Notes: generated by a model from the sequence alone, not told the origin. DNA of 64,000 nt from Endozoicomonas sp. OPT23 (GCF_009653635.1 NZ_PPFD01000002.1:248001-312000); one strand, 5' to 3'. Positions 8,979 through 18,691 are shown, numbered from the stretch's first letter. Numbers and translations are program-made.

Positions 8979-10166
8979 TTAAGCAGGATCAGCCATAAGC
9001 TTTTGCATCTGGTCGGCCTGTTCTAGTCTTTCCTTTCTGCCTCGAATAGCAATCTTCAATAAAGCTGCGAATACACCAAGCATCAGACCTAGAATCAGAC
9101 CTATGGCTACGATCAGGGTTTTCTTGGGTTTACTGGGTAATACTGGAACTGGTGCTGCCTGCTCTAGTGTATAAGGCTGGATGGCATCAAAATCTACTTT
9201 CAGCAGGTTAAGCTGCTTTAGCTGGAAAACCAGAGAATCGACACCGCTGATATAGGCCTTTTGAGTTGCAGTTCCAGCATTCTCCAGGCTATAAAATCGA
9301 TATTGATCAAGACGGTTACTGACAGTATCAATTCTGGATTTGAGAATTTTTGAGCCCAAAAGGTAGCTTGCATTGTTCAGAACGGTAGGTGTTATTTCGG
9401 AAGTTCTCAGTTCTTTAATATCGCCAGCAATGGCACCTTTAAGAGCTTCTTGCAATTCAGTTAATCGCTGCTGATTAGCAGATTTAAACCTAGCTTCTTT
9501 TCTTTTTATTTCTGTTAATAGCTGTTTTTTTACAGTATCGACTGAAGATAAATAACTATCTTTCAGTGATGCAATGTATTGCGCTTTAGCCTGAGGAATC
9601 AGCAAGTCATTAATTACACGAGCAGACTCTTCAGCTTTTCTTGAGCTGTAGCTTACGGTTGTTCTGGAACCTTTCTTTTCTACTGAGACAGATAATTTTT
9701 TAAGGAAGTTTTTATAACGGCCTTCGACAGCTTTTTCATCAGGTGCAGCTCCCTCGTTTGTAGGCATTCTGAATAAGGCTGACTGTTTGAATGCTGAGCG
9801 TTTAGTTGCAGGGCTGGTCAGAAAACGCTGAAAATCCCTGTAGCTGGTTTCCTGGCCAATATAGAGGTTTTTAAATAGTGGGTGTTCCTGCTGTTTTTCT
9901 TTTTCTTCAGTTGAGCTTTCAGAGGTTCTCTGGAGTCTACTGATATGACTGTTCCATGTATTCAGGCTGCCTTGGGGAGGGATGTTAACCACAGCATGAG
10001 TTGTATAGCTTTCAGGTAGCATTAGAGCAACGGCTACCGATAGCACAGTGGCCAGTACACTAATAAAAATAATGAAAAGTTTTTGTTTGTACAGATTTTC
10101 TGCCAACTCAAATAAGTCTATCTCATCATCGTGGCTGACTGTATGAATTAAAGGAGTATTCTGCAC
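8979..10166 (-). CDS. Wzz/GumC-type polysaccharide chain-length determinant
   Basis: This inner-membrane protein of about 395 residues regulates surface polysaccharide length. The layout is typical of the family: a short cytoplasmic N-terminus (DDEIDLFELAENLYKQK), a first transmembrane helix, and a long periplasmic coiled-coil region (~70-335). A Pro-rich segment (VPVLPSKPKK) then precedes the second transmembrane helix near the C-terminus. I chose the GTG at 10166, which has AGGGA five bases upstream. A TTG at 10229 would add 21 residues but has no ribosome-binding site. No glycosyltransferase or Wzy gene is nearby. The gene splits hslU from the DUF971 gene, which are adjacent in Pseudomonas, so it may be an insertion. 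Confidence 0.8.
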   Translation of the reverse strand: MQNTPLIHTVSHDDEIDLFELAENLYKQKLFIIFISVLATVLSVAVALMLPESYTTHAVVNIPPQGSLNTWNSHISRLQRTSESSTEEKEKQQEHPLFKNLYIGQETSYRDFQRFLTSPATKRSAFKQSALFRMPTNEGAAPDEKAVEGRYKNFLKKLSVSVEKKGSRTTVSYSSRKAEESARVINDLLIPQAKAQYIASLKDSYLSSVDTVKKQLLTEIKRKEARFKSANQQRLTELQEALKGAIAGDIKELRTSEITPTVLNNASYLLGSKILKSRIDTVSNRLDQYRFYSLENAGTATQKAYISGVDSLVFQLKQLNLLKVDFDAIQPYTLEQAAPVPVLPSKPKKTLIVAIGLILGLMLGVFAALLKIAIRGRKERLEQADQMQKLMADPA

Positions 10167-10254
10167 TGCAATCCCTGCTGCTTTATAATTCCTTACTATT
10201 TTTATGTCATAGTGCAGCGCATACCTCAATAGGAATATCAGGAAAGACTTTTAT

Positions 10255-10632
10255 ATGCAGGCTCAAATACCACAGAAGTTAAATGTCCGTGAGTCATCTC
10301 GAGAGCTGGAACTAATGTACGGCAATGGTGATGCATTCTGTTTGAGTAGCGAAATGCTTAGAGCCCTGAGCCCATCAGCCGAAGTCCGTGGCCATGGTCA
10401 GCCAGTTTTACAAGTAGGTAAAAAAAATGTCCAGATCACCGGCATTGAAATGGTTGGTAACTACGCCATCAAGATTATTTTCAGTGATGGTCACGACAGC
10501 GGCTTATATGACTGGAGCTATCTCTATGATCTTTGCATTAATAAAGAACAGTACTGGGATGACTACCTGCAGCAACTCCACACTGCAGGTGAAAGCAGAG
10601 ACCCTGCAGTATCTATAGTGAGGCTGGTCTAG
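10255..10632 (+). CDS. DUF971 family protein (gamma-butyrobetaine hydroxylase-like N-terminal domain)
   Basis: This small protein of 125 residues matches the DUF971 family: IPQKLNVRESSRELELMYGNGDAFCLSSEMLRALSPSAEVRGHG, followed by VGNYAIKIIFSDGHDSGLYDWSYLYDLC. The domain also occurs at the N-terminus of gamma-butyrobetaine hydroxylases and in iron-sulfur assembly factors, but stand-alone members lack a proven role. AGGAAAG precedes the ATG. In Pseudomonas it directly follows hslU, which supports orthology. Its stop codon overlaps the stop of the convergent gene. Confidence 0.88.
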   Translation: MQAQIPQKLNVRESSRELELMYGNGDAFCLSSEMLRALSPSAEVRGHGQPVLQVGKKNVQITGIEMVGNYAIKIIFSDGHDSGLYDWSYLYDLCINKEQYWDDYLQQLHTAGESRDPAVSIVRLV

Positions 10633-11126
10633 CGGGCGAATCTTGCCAGTTGTGGTTTCCAGAGAAACACAGCCTTGTCCCATGAACACTTATAGAGCTG
10701 CATCATGGTTTTCTCGTTGTGAGTCATTACTATCTGGTAGCTGATAAAATCAGTAGCCGGTTTGCTGGTGAGAATAATAGTAGCTGGCCTGCTCATCAGA
10801 ATAGGTGTGCCTCCCAGCTCTTTAGTCTGCTGATAGAGAATATTCATGATGGTACTCAGATTGCCATTTTCCGGGTCGTAGGCAAAATTATCATCGAAAG
10901 AGATACGATAGGTTCTACGATCCGGTGGCAGGTCACTGATGTTTTTATCCAACTTGCAGTTCTTCAGATCAAGGTAGCCTGAAGGTGAGCGGTTATTCTT
11001 GATCGCAGAAACTAACCAGCGATGCCCCATAATTTTACTGTTGGGAACGCTGACTGCGGTTTCAGGAATCAACAGCAGTGAAAAAGTAAAAGCTGTCATA
11101 GTGACTGAAGAGAGCAGGTTCTTCAT
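10629..11126 (-). CDS. Hypothetical exported protein
   Basis: This protein of about 165 residues is of unknown function. The chosen start at 11126 gives MKNLLSSVTMTAFTFSLLLI, a clear signal peptide, and has GGAG nine bases upstream; an upstream ATG at 11156 would bury the signal. The mature part contains two cysteines (in KNCKLD and YKCSWD) that could form a disulfide, suggesting a periplasmic protein. Its TAG overlaps the TAG of the DUF971 gene in CTAG. I recognise no family. Confidence 0.68.
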   Translation of the reverse strand: MKNLLSSVTMTAFTFSLLLIPETAVSVPNSKIMGHRWLVSAIKNNRSPSGYLDLKNCKLDKNISDLPPDRRTYRISFDDNFAYDPENGNLSTIMNILYQQTKELGGTPILMSRPATIILTSKPATDFISYQIVMTHNEKTMMQLYKCSWDKAVFLWKPQLARFAR

Positions 11127-12157
<1,031 letters not shown>

Positions 12158-12179
12158 TAGCGTAAGCTGTTGGTTTAAG

Positions 12180-12206
12180 AAAAAGGGACGCAATGCGTCC
12201 CTTTTT
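12180..12206 (+). terminator. Rho-independent terminator of adk
   Basis: AAAAAGGGACGCA and TGCGTCCCTTTTT are perfect complements around a tiny loop, with the T-run built into the 3' arm. It begins 22 nt after the adk stop. Confidence 0.9.
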
Positions 12207-12244
12207 CCGTTAAGTGTGTGGCACTCTTCATCGATTAGTCAGCC

Positions 12245-12275
12245 GTTATTTACTCGCCGCAGGCGGGTAAATAAC
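12245..12275. repeat. CCCGC-type hairpin between adk and tsaB
   Basis: GTTATTTACTCGCC (12245-12258) pairs with GGCGGGTAAATAAC (12262-12275) with one G-T pair and a 3-nt loop. It follows a fully adequate terminator, so it is not needed to end adk. It belongs with the similar hairpins at 3224, 8903, 13034 and 18723. Confidence 0.6.
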
Positions 12276-12338
12276 CTATTTATGTCGATGTCTGAAAATT
12301 GAGACGTTTGTTCATTCAAGAGCTACGGATAATTTGTA

Positions 12339-13010
12339 ATGAAGTTGTTAGCGCTGGATACAGCGACTGAAGCCTGCTCGGTTGCCCTGAATATTGATGG
12401 TGAAATTATCGAGCATTTTGAAATGCTACCTCGCCGTCACAGTCGTGAGCTGCTTAAAATGATTGAGCAGTTACTGGCTGATAATAATCTGAAACTGTCT
12501 GAAATGAATGCTTTAGCTTTTGGTCGTGGTCCGGGTGCGTTTACGGGCCTGCGAGTCGCAACGGCGATGGTTCAAGGGTTAGCTTTTGCAGTAGAAAAGC
12601 CTGTGGTTGCTGTATCTACGCTTCAGGCTCTGGCTCAGGAAGGCCTGCGTCAGCACAAGGCTCAATCGATTCTGACAGCCATTGATGCCCGTATGGGAGA
12701 GGTGTACTGGGGAGCTTTTCGTGAGCAGAGTGGTCTGATGCAACCAGTGATAGAAGAAACGGTTGTGGCTCCAGCGCTGGTAACTATGCCTGAAGGTGAT
12801 GACCAGTGGTTTGGCATAGGTACAGGCTGGCAGTTCCGTGATGAAATTGCTGCGGTCGTTACTGGTTGCCAACCAGAGGCTTATCCTCGTGCTGGGGATA
12901 TTGCTTTACTGGCAATCAGCGAGTTTGAAAGGGGGAATGCTATGCCTGCTGAACAGGCAATGCCTGTATACCTGAGAGATAAGGTCGCTCTGAAAAAGAG
13001 TGAACGTTAA
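12339..13010 (+). CDS. tsaB: tRNA t6A modification accessory protein TsaB
   Basis: This 223-residue ASKHA-fold protein (YeaZ) binds TsaD and is needed for t6A37 on ANN-decoding tRNAs. The N-terminal signature is LALDTATEACSVAL. Further signatures are RRHSRELLKMI and FGRGPGAFTGLRVATAMVQGLA, a family hallmark. Bacterial TsaB lacks the TsaD metal site, and none is seen here. It is cytoplasmic and lies in the adk neighbourhood, as in Pseudomonas. A hairpin and a TGTGTC motif separate it from uppP. Confidence 0.95.
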   Translation: MKLLALDTATEACSVALNIDGEIIEHFEMLPRRHSRELLKMIEQLLADNNLKLSEMNALAFGRGPGAFTGLRVATAMVQGLAFAVEKPVVAVSTLQALAQEGLRQHKAQSILTAIDARMGEVYWGAFREQSGLMQPVIEETVVAPALVTMPEGDDQWFGIGTGWQFRDEIAAVVTGCQPEAYPRAGDIALLAISEFERGNAMPAEQAMPVYLRDKVALKKSER

Positions 13011-13033
13011 ATACAAAAAATTCCCAGCCTAAC

Positions 13034-13065
13034 GGTCAATTATCCGCCAAGGCGGGTAAGTGACC
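13034..13065. repeat. CCCGC-type hairpin downstream of tsaB
   Basis: GGTCAATTATCCGCC (13034-13048) pairs with GGCGGGTAAGTGACC (13051-13065) with two imperfect positions and a 2-nt turn. It begins 24 nt after the tsaB stop. No T-run follows; AAACTCGATTAGG does. It is immediately followed by a TGTGTC palindrome, the same order as at 3224-3296. Confidence 0.6.
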
Positions 13066-13075
13066 ATTTAAAACT

Positions 13076-13103
13076 CGATTAGGTGTGTCTGCACAATTAA
13101 TCG
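13076..13103. repeat. TGTGTC motif with CGATTA/TAATCG inverted repeat
   Basis: CGATTA (13076-13081) and TAATCG (13098-13103) flank GGTGTGTCTGCACAAT. It lies 23 bp before the uppP start, so a bound protein could affect uppP expression. Confidence 0.5.
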
Positions 13104-13125
13104 AATCCTTTTTGGAGAGTACTCT

Positions 13126-13929
13126 GTGGATAGTCTGCAGATAATAATTCTTGCCCTGATTCAGGGTATTACCGAGTTCTTGCCTATTTCCAGCTCCGGG
13201 CATCTTATTTTGCCTGCGCAGTTGCTGGGCTGGCAGGATCAGGGACTGGCGTTTGATGTTGCGGTTCATCTTGGAACGCTAGCCGCAGTCGTTGGCTATT
13301 TCCGTAAGGACCTGATGAATATTGCCTTTGACTGGTTAGGCTCTCTGGCCGGTAAGGAGAAAACAGTTAATAGCCGTCTGGGCTGGTATCTAATTTTTGC
13401 TACTTTTCCTGCGGTACTGTTTGGTCTGGCATTAAAGGCTGTTGGCCTGGATGAAGCCATGCGCACCGTAGCCGTAATAGCTGGAACTACTTTGATCTTT
13501 GGTGCTTTGTTAGGTTACGCAGACCTGAAAGGTAAGAGAGTTCAGCCTTTGGAGAAACTGTCCTTTAAACAGGCAATGATCATTGGTTTTGCTCAGGCTC
13601 TGGCTTTGATTCCCGGCACTTCTCGTTCAGGTATCACCATGACAGCGGCTCTAATGTTGGGGTTAACCCGCGAAGCATCCGCTCGTTTTTCTTTCCTGCT
13701 TTCTATCCCGGTGATTCTGGGAGCGGGTCTGTTGCTGGTTCTGGATTTATTGCAGGACACCAGTTCTATTGATTGGAATGTTTTACTCAGTGGAGCTGCC
13801 GTTGCGGCTGTCAGTGCCTGGATTTGTATTCATTTCTTCCTGTCCTTTATCAACCGTATTGGTTTGATGCCTTTCGTTATTTACCGCTTTATTCTTGGCG
13901 CAGTTCTGCTTTGGGTAACCTTAGTGTGA
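13126..13929 (+). CDS. uppP: Undecaprenyl-diphosphatase (UppP/BacA)
   Basis: This is a 267-residue polytopic inner-membrane enzyme. It dephosphorylates undecaprenyl pyrophosphate to recycle the lipid carrier of peptidoglycan and other glycans. Both family signatures are present: GITEFLPISSSGHL near the N-terminus and PGTSRSGITMT in the centre, which line the active site. The start is GTG at 13126 with GGAG about nine bases upstream. Loss or gain of this activity alters bacitracin tolerance in relatives. A hairpin terminator follows directly. Confidence 0.96.
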   Translation: MDSLQIIILALIQGITEFLPISSSGHLILPAQLLGWQDQGLAFDVAVHLGTLAAVVGYFRKDLMNIAFDWLGSLAGKEKTVNSRLGWYLIFATFPAVLFGLALKAVGLDEAMRTVAVIAGTTLIFGALLGYADLKGKRVQPLEKLSFKQAMIIGFAQALALIPGTSRSGITMTAALMLGLTREASARFSFLLSIPVILGAGLLLVLDLLQDTSSIDWNVLLSGAAVAAVSAWICIHFFLSFINRIGLMPFVIYRFILGAVLLWVTLV

Positions 13930-13935
13930 ATTTAT

Positions 13936-13970
13936 ATCCATAATCGATCACACTGATTTCGATTATGGAT
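13936..13970 (+). terminator. Hairpin terminator of uppP
   Basis: ATCCATAATCG (13936-13946) pairs perfectly with CGATTATGGAT (13960-13970); TTTAAA follows. It starts 7 nt after the uppP stop. Confidence 0.65.
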
Positions 13971-14054
13971 TTAAACATTGTTTCTAAAAACTTGCTTCAA
14001 AGCAGTTGATCAATCCTTTAAACAGGCTTTACTTCAACAGACGAACCTTCTGCC

Positions 14055-14319
14055 TAGGGGTTGTTGAGGTTTTATTGCGTGCTCAGCCAAAGCCAGAGTT
14101 TCCGTGACTAGGCGTAGTGGTGCAGGAATACTCATGTCTTTCAAACCACTGCAACAACGGCACGGGAATTCTGGTTTTGGCCCTTCGGGTGGTTCGTAAA
14201 GCGGCCTTCTGACTGCGTTGGACTGGCTTGATGTAGAATACTACACGCTGCACCAGCCCGCCTTGCAGAAGACCGCTTTACGAACCACTGAGCTCGCGAT
14301 AAAACCTCAACAACCCCTA
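14055..14319. mobile_element. 265-bp MITE-like element with 32-bp terminal inverted repeats
   Basis: The outer arms 14055-14086 and 14288-14319 are inverted copies with two mismatches; the outermost 21 positions (TAGGGGTTGTTGAGG...) are identical. A second inverted pair lies inside: 14189-14210 against 14267-14288, 22 nt with one mismatch (core GTGGTTCGTAAAGCGG). At its centre is a TGTAG-AATA-CTACA hairpin. No open frame or transposase fits inside, and no target-site duplication is evident. It fills most of the 440-bp gap between uppP and the 1-Cys peroxiredoxin gene. A non-autonomous transposable element or a large structured RNA are the main options. Confidence 0.6.
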
Positions 14320-14369
14320 AATGGTCGAATTGTATCTGATATTTCGAAAACACTGTTTAGAGGAAGATC

Positions 14370-15029
14370 ATGACATTAAGAATTAACTCTACAGCACCTG
14401 ACTTTTCCGCAGAAACCACTCAAGGTCGAATCAGTTTCCATGACTGGATTGGCGATTCCTGGGCCATCCTTTTCTCTCACCCAAAAGATTTCACTCCTGT
14501 CTGCACCACAGAACTGGGTTATATGGCCAGACTGCAGCCGGAGTTTGATCGCCGCAACTGCAAGATTATTGGTCTGAGTGTCGACCCTGTGGATAACCAT
14601 GATCGCTGGGTTGTGGATATTGAGGAAACTCAGGGTAGTCTGCCCCAGTATCCGATGATTGCGGATACCGATCTGAATGTCGCCAAACTCTACAATATGC
14701 TGCCAGAGGAAGAAGAGGGTTCTTCTGAAGGCCGTACACCTGCGGATAATGCTACGGTCAGAACGGTGTTTATCATTGGACCTGATAAGAAGATCAAGTT
14801 GATGATGACTTACCCAATGACCACAGGCCGTAACTTTAACGAGATTCTGCGATCTCTGGATTCCATTCAGCTAACCAGTAAGCACACAGTTGCAACGCCT
14901 GTTAACTGGCAGCCCGGTGAAGATGTTATTATCCCGCCTTCAGTGACTGATGAGCAGGCTAAGCAGAAATTCCCGGAAGGCTGGAAAACCCTTAAGCCTT
15001 ATCTGAGAGTGGTTGCTCAGCCCCGCTAG
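14370..15029 (+). CDS. 1-Cys peroxiredoxin (Prx6 subfamily)
   Basis: This 219-residue thiol peroxidase has the peroxidatic cysteine in FTPVCTTELG (C45). The long C-terminal extension (~160-219, QLTSKHTVATPVNWQPGEDVIIPP) is typical of Prx6-type enzymes, in contrast to 2-Cys AhpC. There is no resolving cysteine of the AhpC type, so reduction must rely on an external thiol. AGAGGAAG precedes the ATG by a few bases. It is a single gene, placed between the MITE-like element and rsmJ. It complements the Prx-Grx fusion at the start of the window. Confidence 0.93.
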   Translation: MTLRINSTAPDFSAETTQGRISFHDWIGDSWAILFSHPKDFTPVCTTELGYMARLQPEFDRRNCKIIGLSVDPVDNHDRWVVDIEETQGSLPQYPMIADTDLNVAKLYNMLPEEEEGSSEGRTPADNATVRTVFIIGPDKKIKLMMTYPMTTGRNFNEILRSLDSIQLTSKHTVATPVNWQPGEDVIIPPSVTDEQAKQKFPEGWKTLKPYLRVVAQPR

Positions 15030-15121
15030 TTTTTATCAGCTCTGTCCTTGTTCTCGATGGCTGGAATACCAGTCATCGTTGATCCTGTTGTTTGCAAGCA
15101 TTACTGTCCGTTGAACAGAGC

Positions 15122-15898
15122 ATGATTATTGAATACCCAAGTCCCGCCAGCGATGACTCCCTGTTACTGGACGTTAAAAAAGCCATTCCTGATGCCCGTT
15201 TTCTTTCTGAAGCGGGGAAGCTTGAGCAAGATGATCTGATACTGAGTTATATTGATCAGGTTTTATCCCTGAGACATTTCAAGAGTAAGGAGAAGCCTGT
15301 CGCTGTTGACTTTGTTGGCGGTAAAGCAGGACATCGTCGTAAATTCGGTGGTGGTAAAGGTCAGGATATTGCCAAAGCGGTTGGTATGAATAAGGGCTCT
15401 AAGCCTCATGTGCTGGATGCTACCGGTGGCCTTGGTCGTGATGCGTTTGTTCTGGCTAGCCTAGGTTGTACTGTTTCAGTAATTGAGCGTTCGCCAGTGA
15501 TTGGTGCTTTGCTGGAAGATGGTTTGAAACGGGCAATAGAAGACCCTGAAGTTTCAGATATTGCTGGTCGTATCACCCTGATCAAGAAGGACAGTCGGCT
15601 GGCAATGCAGGAGATGGTATCTGCAGGGCAGGAATACGATGTTGTTTATCTGGACCCCATGTTTCCTCATCGGGATAAGTCTGCACTGGTAAAGAAAGAG
15701 ATGCGGATTTTTCAGGAGCTTTTGAGTGGAGATCCGGATGCGGATGAGTTGCTGGAGCCTGCTTTGCAGTTGGCTAAGCATCGTGTAGCTGTGAAGAGAC
15801 CGAAGGGAGCACCAGATTTAGGTAGTAAGGAACCTACGTATCGTTTGGTAGGTAAGGCTTGTCGTTATGATATTCATGCACTGAAAGCCTTTGATTGA
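15122..15898 (+). CDS. rsmJ: 16S rRNA (guanine1516-N2)-methyltransferase
   Basis: This SAM-dependent methyltransferase (YhiQ) modifies G1516 in helix 45 of 16S rRNA. The glycine-rich SAM site is [18 protein letters not shown] and the catalytic-type motif is DPMFPHR. The conserved [26 protein letters not shown] segment is a family hallmark. I chose ATG at 15122 (about 258 residues). A TTG at 15092 would add 10 residues; neither has a strong ribosome-binding site. A structured repeat and the convergent plsB follow. Confidence 0.93.
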   Translation: MIIEYPSPASDDSLLLDVKKAIPDARFLSEAGKLEQDDLILSYIDQVLSLRHFKSKEKPVAVDFVGGKAGHRRKFGGGKGQDIAKAVGMNKGSKPHVLDATGGLGRDAFVLASLGCTVSVIERSPVIGALLEDGLKRAIEDPEVSDIAGRITLIKKDSRLAMQEMVSAGQEYDVVYLDPMFPHRDKSALVKKEMRIFQELLSGDPDADELLEPALQLAKHRVAVKRPKGAPDLGSKEPTYRLVGKACRYDIHALKAFD

Positions 15899-15928
15899 TT
15901 GTTAATGGCTTGTGCATATCGGTCAAGA

Positions 15929-16015
15929 AGCTGGTTTACTGTGCCCGCTCCACTGTGCAGTCCTGCACAGAGTCGCTAGCCGGCCATCCATGGCCTTTGG
16001 AACAGTAAACCAGCT
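15929..16015. repeat. Branched structured element with GGA loops (copy 1)
   Basis: Outer arms AGCTGGTTTACTGT (15929-15942) and ACAGTAAACCAGCT (16002-16015) are exact complements. They enclose two perfect hairpins: CTGTGCAG-TC-CTGCACAG (15953-15970) and GGCCATCCATGGCC (15982-15995). Read on the minus strand the apical loops show GGAC and TGGA. The same architecture and partly the same sequence occur at 63636-63731. It lies between convergent rsmJ and plsB, so it could also end both transcripts. Confidence 0.65.
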
Positions 16016-16077
16016 CCTTTCCCTAAAGAAGGTTCTAACCTTCAAGCCACACAACAGTTAGAGTGTGGCTGTTTTAG

Positions 16078-18570
16078 TTAAATCGACTGCGGCTCTTCAA
16101 TAGGCGTCGGTTGACTGTGAGTGGCCTGCAGGATGCTGTGGCGTACTTCACTGGTCAGTACCTTGAAGGCTTCGTCTGCGACCATTTTCACTTCTTCACC
16201 AAAATTCAGCTTGTTGGTCAGGCTGATGTCGATGATGTCGTTCTGACGCAGTTGTTCGATAAAGCCTTTGAACAGGTTTTTGTCGAAGAACTCCGGTGCG
16301 TTCAGACCGTGAATAATAGACAGTCGTTGTGCAAGGTCGCGGCTCTGTTTCTCCAGAGTTTCCTGTTCGATAAAGCCGCTGCCATTGCTGATCAGCAGGC
16401 TGATAACCGTGTAGAAACGTTCCAGAGTCTGGGAGATTGCACGGGACAGCACGGTCAGTACAACGTACTGGGATGAACTGTGTTCAGGTGGCTGGTAGTA
16501 ACCATCTTCAGTCTTGATGACAAGGCCTTCTTCCACCATGGCATTCAGCCATTGTTTCACTACCTTGATAAATCCGTGGTTGCTCCATTTCAGGAACAGT
16601 TCGGATTTCAGGTAAGGGTAGAGAATACTGCAGACACGGTAGATATCTCGCTGGCTCAGCTTACTGTTATTAACGAACAGGCAGCTCAGTAGCGACGGTA
16701 CCGCAAACATGTGCAGAACATTGTTGCGGTAGTAGGTCATTACAATAGCTGTCTTTTCATCAAGGCTGTAAACGTCACCGAGAGAATCGCTGGTCTTGTG
16801 CAGTACATCGAGGTTTTCGACGTACTTGACCATACCGTAGCCATCCAGATCCGTCATTACAGTGCTGTCACTGTAAGGCGCTCTGGCTAGCAGGCTACGG
16901 TAGGTATCCAGCAGTAGTACAAGTTCATGCTCGCCTAATGCATGACGAGGTGCGGACAGCAGCGCCATAGAAACCAGGTTGACCGGGTTAATAACAGCGG
17001 CCGAGTTGATGCCACTGGCAATGCCAAAGGCCAGATTGCTGGTGGTTTTCTTCAGCCAGTCCGGCTTATGGCCGTCTGAGATATCAGTGTCACGCCATTG
17101 TGGCGCCTGTTGATCGAGGAAGTCACCCATGTTGATGGGGTCACCGAAGTTGATCCAGGCTTTACCAAACTCGTCTTTCAGGGCAGAGAAGGTTTTAAAG
17201 ATATCCAGAGGGGACTCTTTCTTCTTGCTTTTGCCGCGAAGCTCACTCATGTAAGTGTTAACTTCAAGCAGTTTTTCATAGCCGATGTAGACAGGCACAA
17301 AAACGACCGGCTTACGGTTATTTCTCAGGAAGCTGCGCAGGCTTAAAGAGATCATACCGGCTTTCGGATTCAGCGTTCTACCTGTACGTGAACGGCCACC
17401 TTCCACGAAGTACTCAATAGGGAAGCCACGGCTGGACAGTGAGTAGAGGTATTCATGGAATACGGCACTGTAGAGCGGGTTGCCTCTGAACGTGCGGCGC
17501 ATAAAGAAGGCACCGCCTTTGCGCAGGATGGAACCGACCACTGGCATATTCAGGTTGATACCGGCAGCGATGTGCGGCGGTGTCAGCCCTTCGTAGTAGA
17601 GAACGTACGACAGTAATAGGTAGTCGATGTGGCTGCGGTGGCAAGGCACATAGATAATGCTGTTCTTTTGAGACAGCTCTTTGACCTGATCAATATTATT
17701 GATGGAAACGCCGTTGTAGAGCTTGTTCCAGAACCAGGTCAGCAGAATATCCATAAACCTGACGACAGGGTATGAATAGTCAGACGCTATTTCGTTGGCG
17801 TATTTTCGAGCCTTCTGCTCAGCTTCAACCAGTGTGATTTCACGGGCAGAGGCTTCGGCTTCAATGGCTTTACGCATCTGAGGAGTATGAATCAGACCGT
17901 TGACCAGAATACGACGATGGGATTGATCCGGACCAATCACAGACTCACGCAGCTGTCGGAAGTGTACCCGAAGAACACGGCCAACCTTGCGCAGAGTACG
18001 TGAAGAGTCCTGACTTTCATCCACCATTTCTCTCAGAGACATAGCTGGATTGAAATGCACCATGGTTTGACGACCATGAAGAAGAATCGCCATAAACTTG
18101 CTGAAGCGACCACCAAGGCTGAAGTTCCAGTCAAACAGTAGCTTAAGTGCTGACTGTTCTTTCTCTGGAGTACGCCCCCAGAAGATGCTGACAGGCACCA
18201 GCTGAACATCCAGTTCAGGGTTTTCTTCAGACTCTTGTATCAGGTGTTTCAGAGTGGTCGTGGTGCCGGGGTGTTCTCGCTGGAGAATTACGCCGCGCTG
18301 ATGGGTCAGATAGAAGAAAGCCTGAGAGCCTTCCTTTTTGTCCTGATGAATAAAAGCATAGGGGCGTGGCAGGCCAGCCCGTCGGCACTCCTGTTCAACC
18401 ACCATAAGGTCGGAGTAGGAGCGATTGCGAAGAACGTAACACACGGGTTTGTCAGATTGCAGACCAAGGGACTCTGCATCATTGTTTTTGACGGTGGTTC
18501 TTACCCATGTAAACAGCAGCTTTCGCAGGCTGTGAAACAAGAAGCGTTTGAGCGAATTGGGTTTGTGCAT
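16078..18570 (-). CDS. plsB: Glycerol-3-phosphate 1-O-acyltransferase
   Basis: This 830-residue inner-membrane-associated enzyme (E. coli: 807) catalyses the first acylation of sn-glycerol-3-phosphate in phospholipid synthesis. The acyltransferase motifs are ordered as expected: CHRSHIDYLL with the HX4D pair H311/D316, then GGAFFMRRTF, then FVEGGRSRTGR, then a VPVYIGYEK block. The long N-terminal region before the HX4D motif is family-typical. The ATG at 18570 lacks a strong ribosome-binding site. It is a single gene, convergent with rsmJ. Confidence 0.95.
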   Translation of the reverse strand: MHKPNSLKRFLFHSLRKLLFTWVRTTVKNNDAESLGLQSDKPVCYVLRNRSYSDLMVVEQECRRAGLPRPYAFIHQDKKEGSQAFFYLTHQRGVILQREHPGTTTTLKHLIQESEENPELDVQLVPVSIFWGRTPEKEQSALKLLFDWNFSLGGRFSKFMAILLHGRQTMVHFNPAMSLREMVDESQDSSRTLRKVGRVLRVHFRQLRESVIGPDQSHRRILVNGLIHTPQMRKAIEAEASAREITLVEAEQKARKYANEIASDYSYPVVRFMDILLTWFWNKLYNGVSINNIDQVKELSQKNSIIYVPCHRSHIDYLLLSYVLYYEGLTPPHIAAGINLNMPVVGSILRKGGAFFMRRTFRGNPLYSAVFHEYLYSLSSRGFPIEYFVEGGRSRTGRTLNPKAGMISLSLRSFLRNNRKPVVFVPVYIGYEKLLEVNTYMSELRGKSKKKESPLDIFKTFSALKDEFGKAWINFGDPINMGDFLDQQAPQWRDTDISDGHKPDWLKKTTSNLAFGIASGINSAAVINPVNLVSMALLSAPRHALGEHELVLLLDTYRSLLARAPYSDSTVMTDLDGYGMVKYVENLDVLHKTSDSLGDVYSLDEKTAIVMTYYRNNVLHMFAVPSLLSCLFVNNSKLSQRDIYRVCSILYPYLKSELFLKWSNHGFIKVVKQWLNAMVEEGLVIKTEDGYYQPPEHSSSQYVVLTVLSRAISQTLERFYTVISLLISNGSGFIEQETLEKQSRDLAQRLSIIHGLNAPEFFDKNLFKGFIEQLRQNDIIDISLTNKLNFGEEVKMVADEAFKVLTSEVRHSILQATHSQPTPIEEPQSI

Positions 18571-18691
18571 CTGGGGATGGCCGCAGCCCTGACAGTGAGC
18601 AGGAAAAGGTTACAAATTTGAAACGAGGGATTCTAGCCTGAATGCTGTCTGTTAACAATCCGGTTACAAAAGGAAGTGTTTTGAAATATCG

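Noticed and set aside
12258-12262. tRNA or riboswitch in the adk-tsaB gap
   Set aside because: The gap contains only simple hairpins; no cloverleaf or conserved aptamer pattern is visible.
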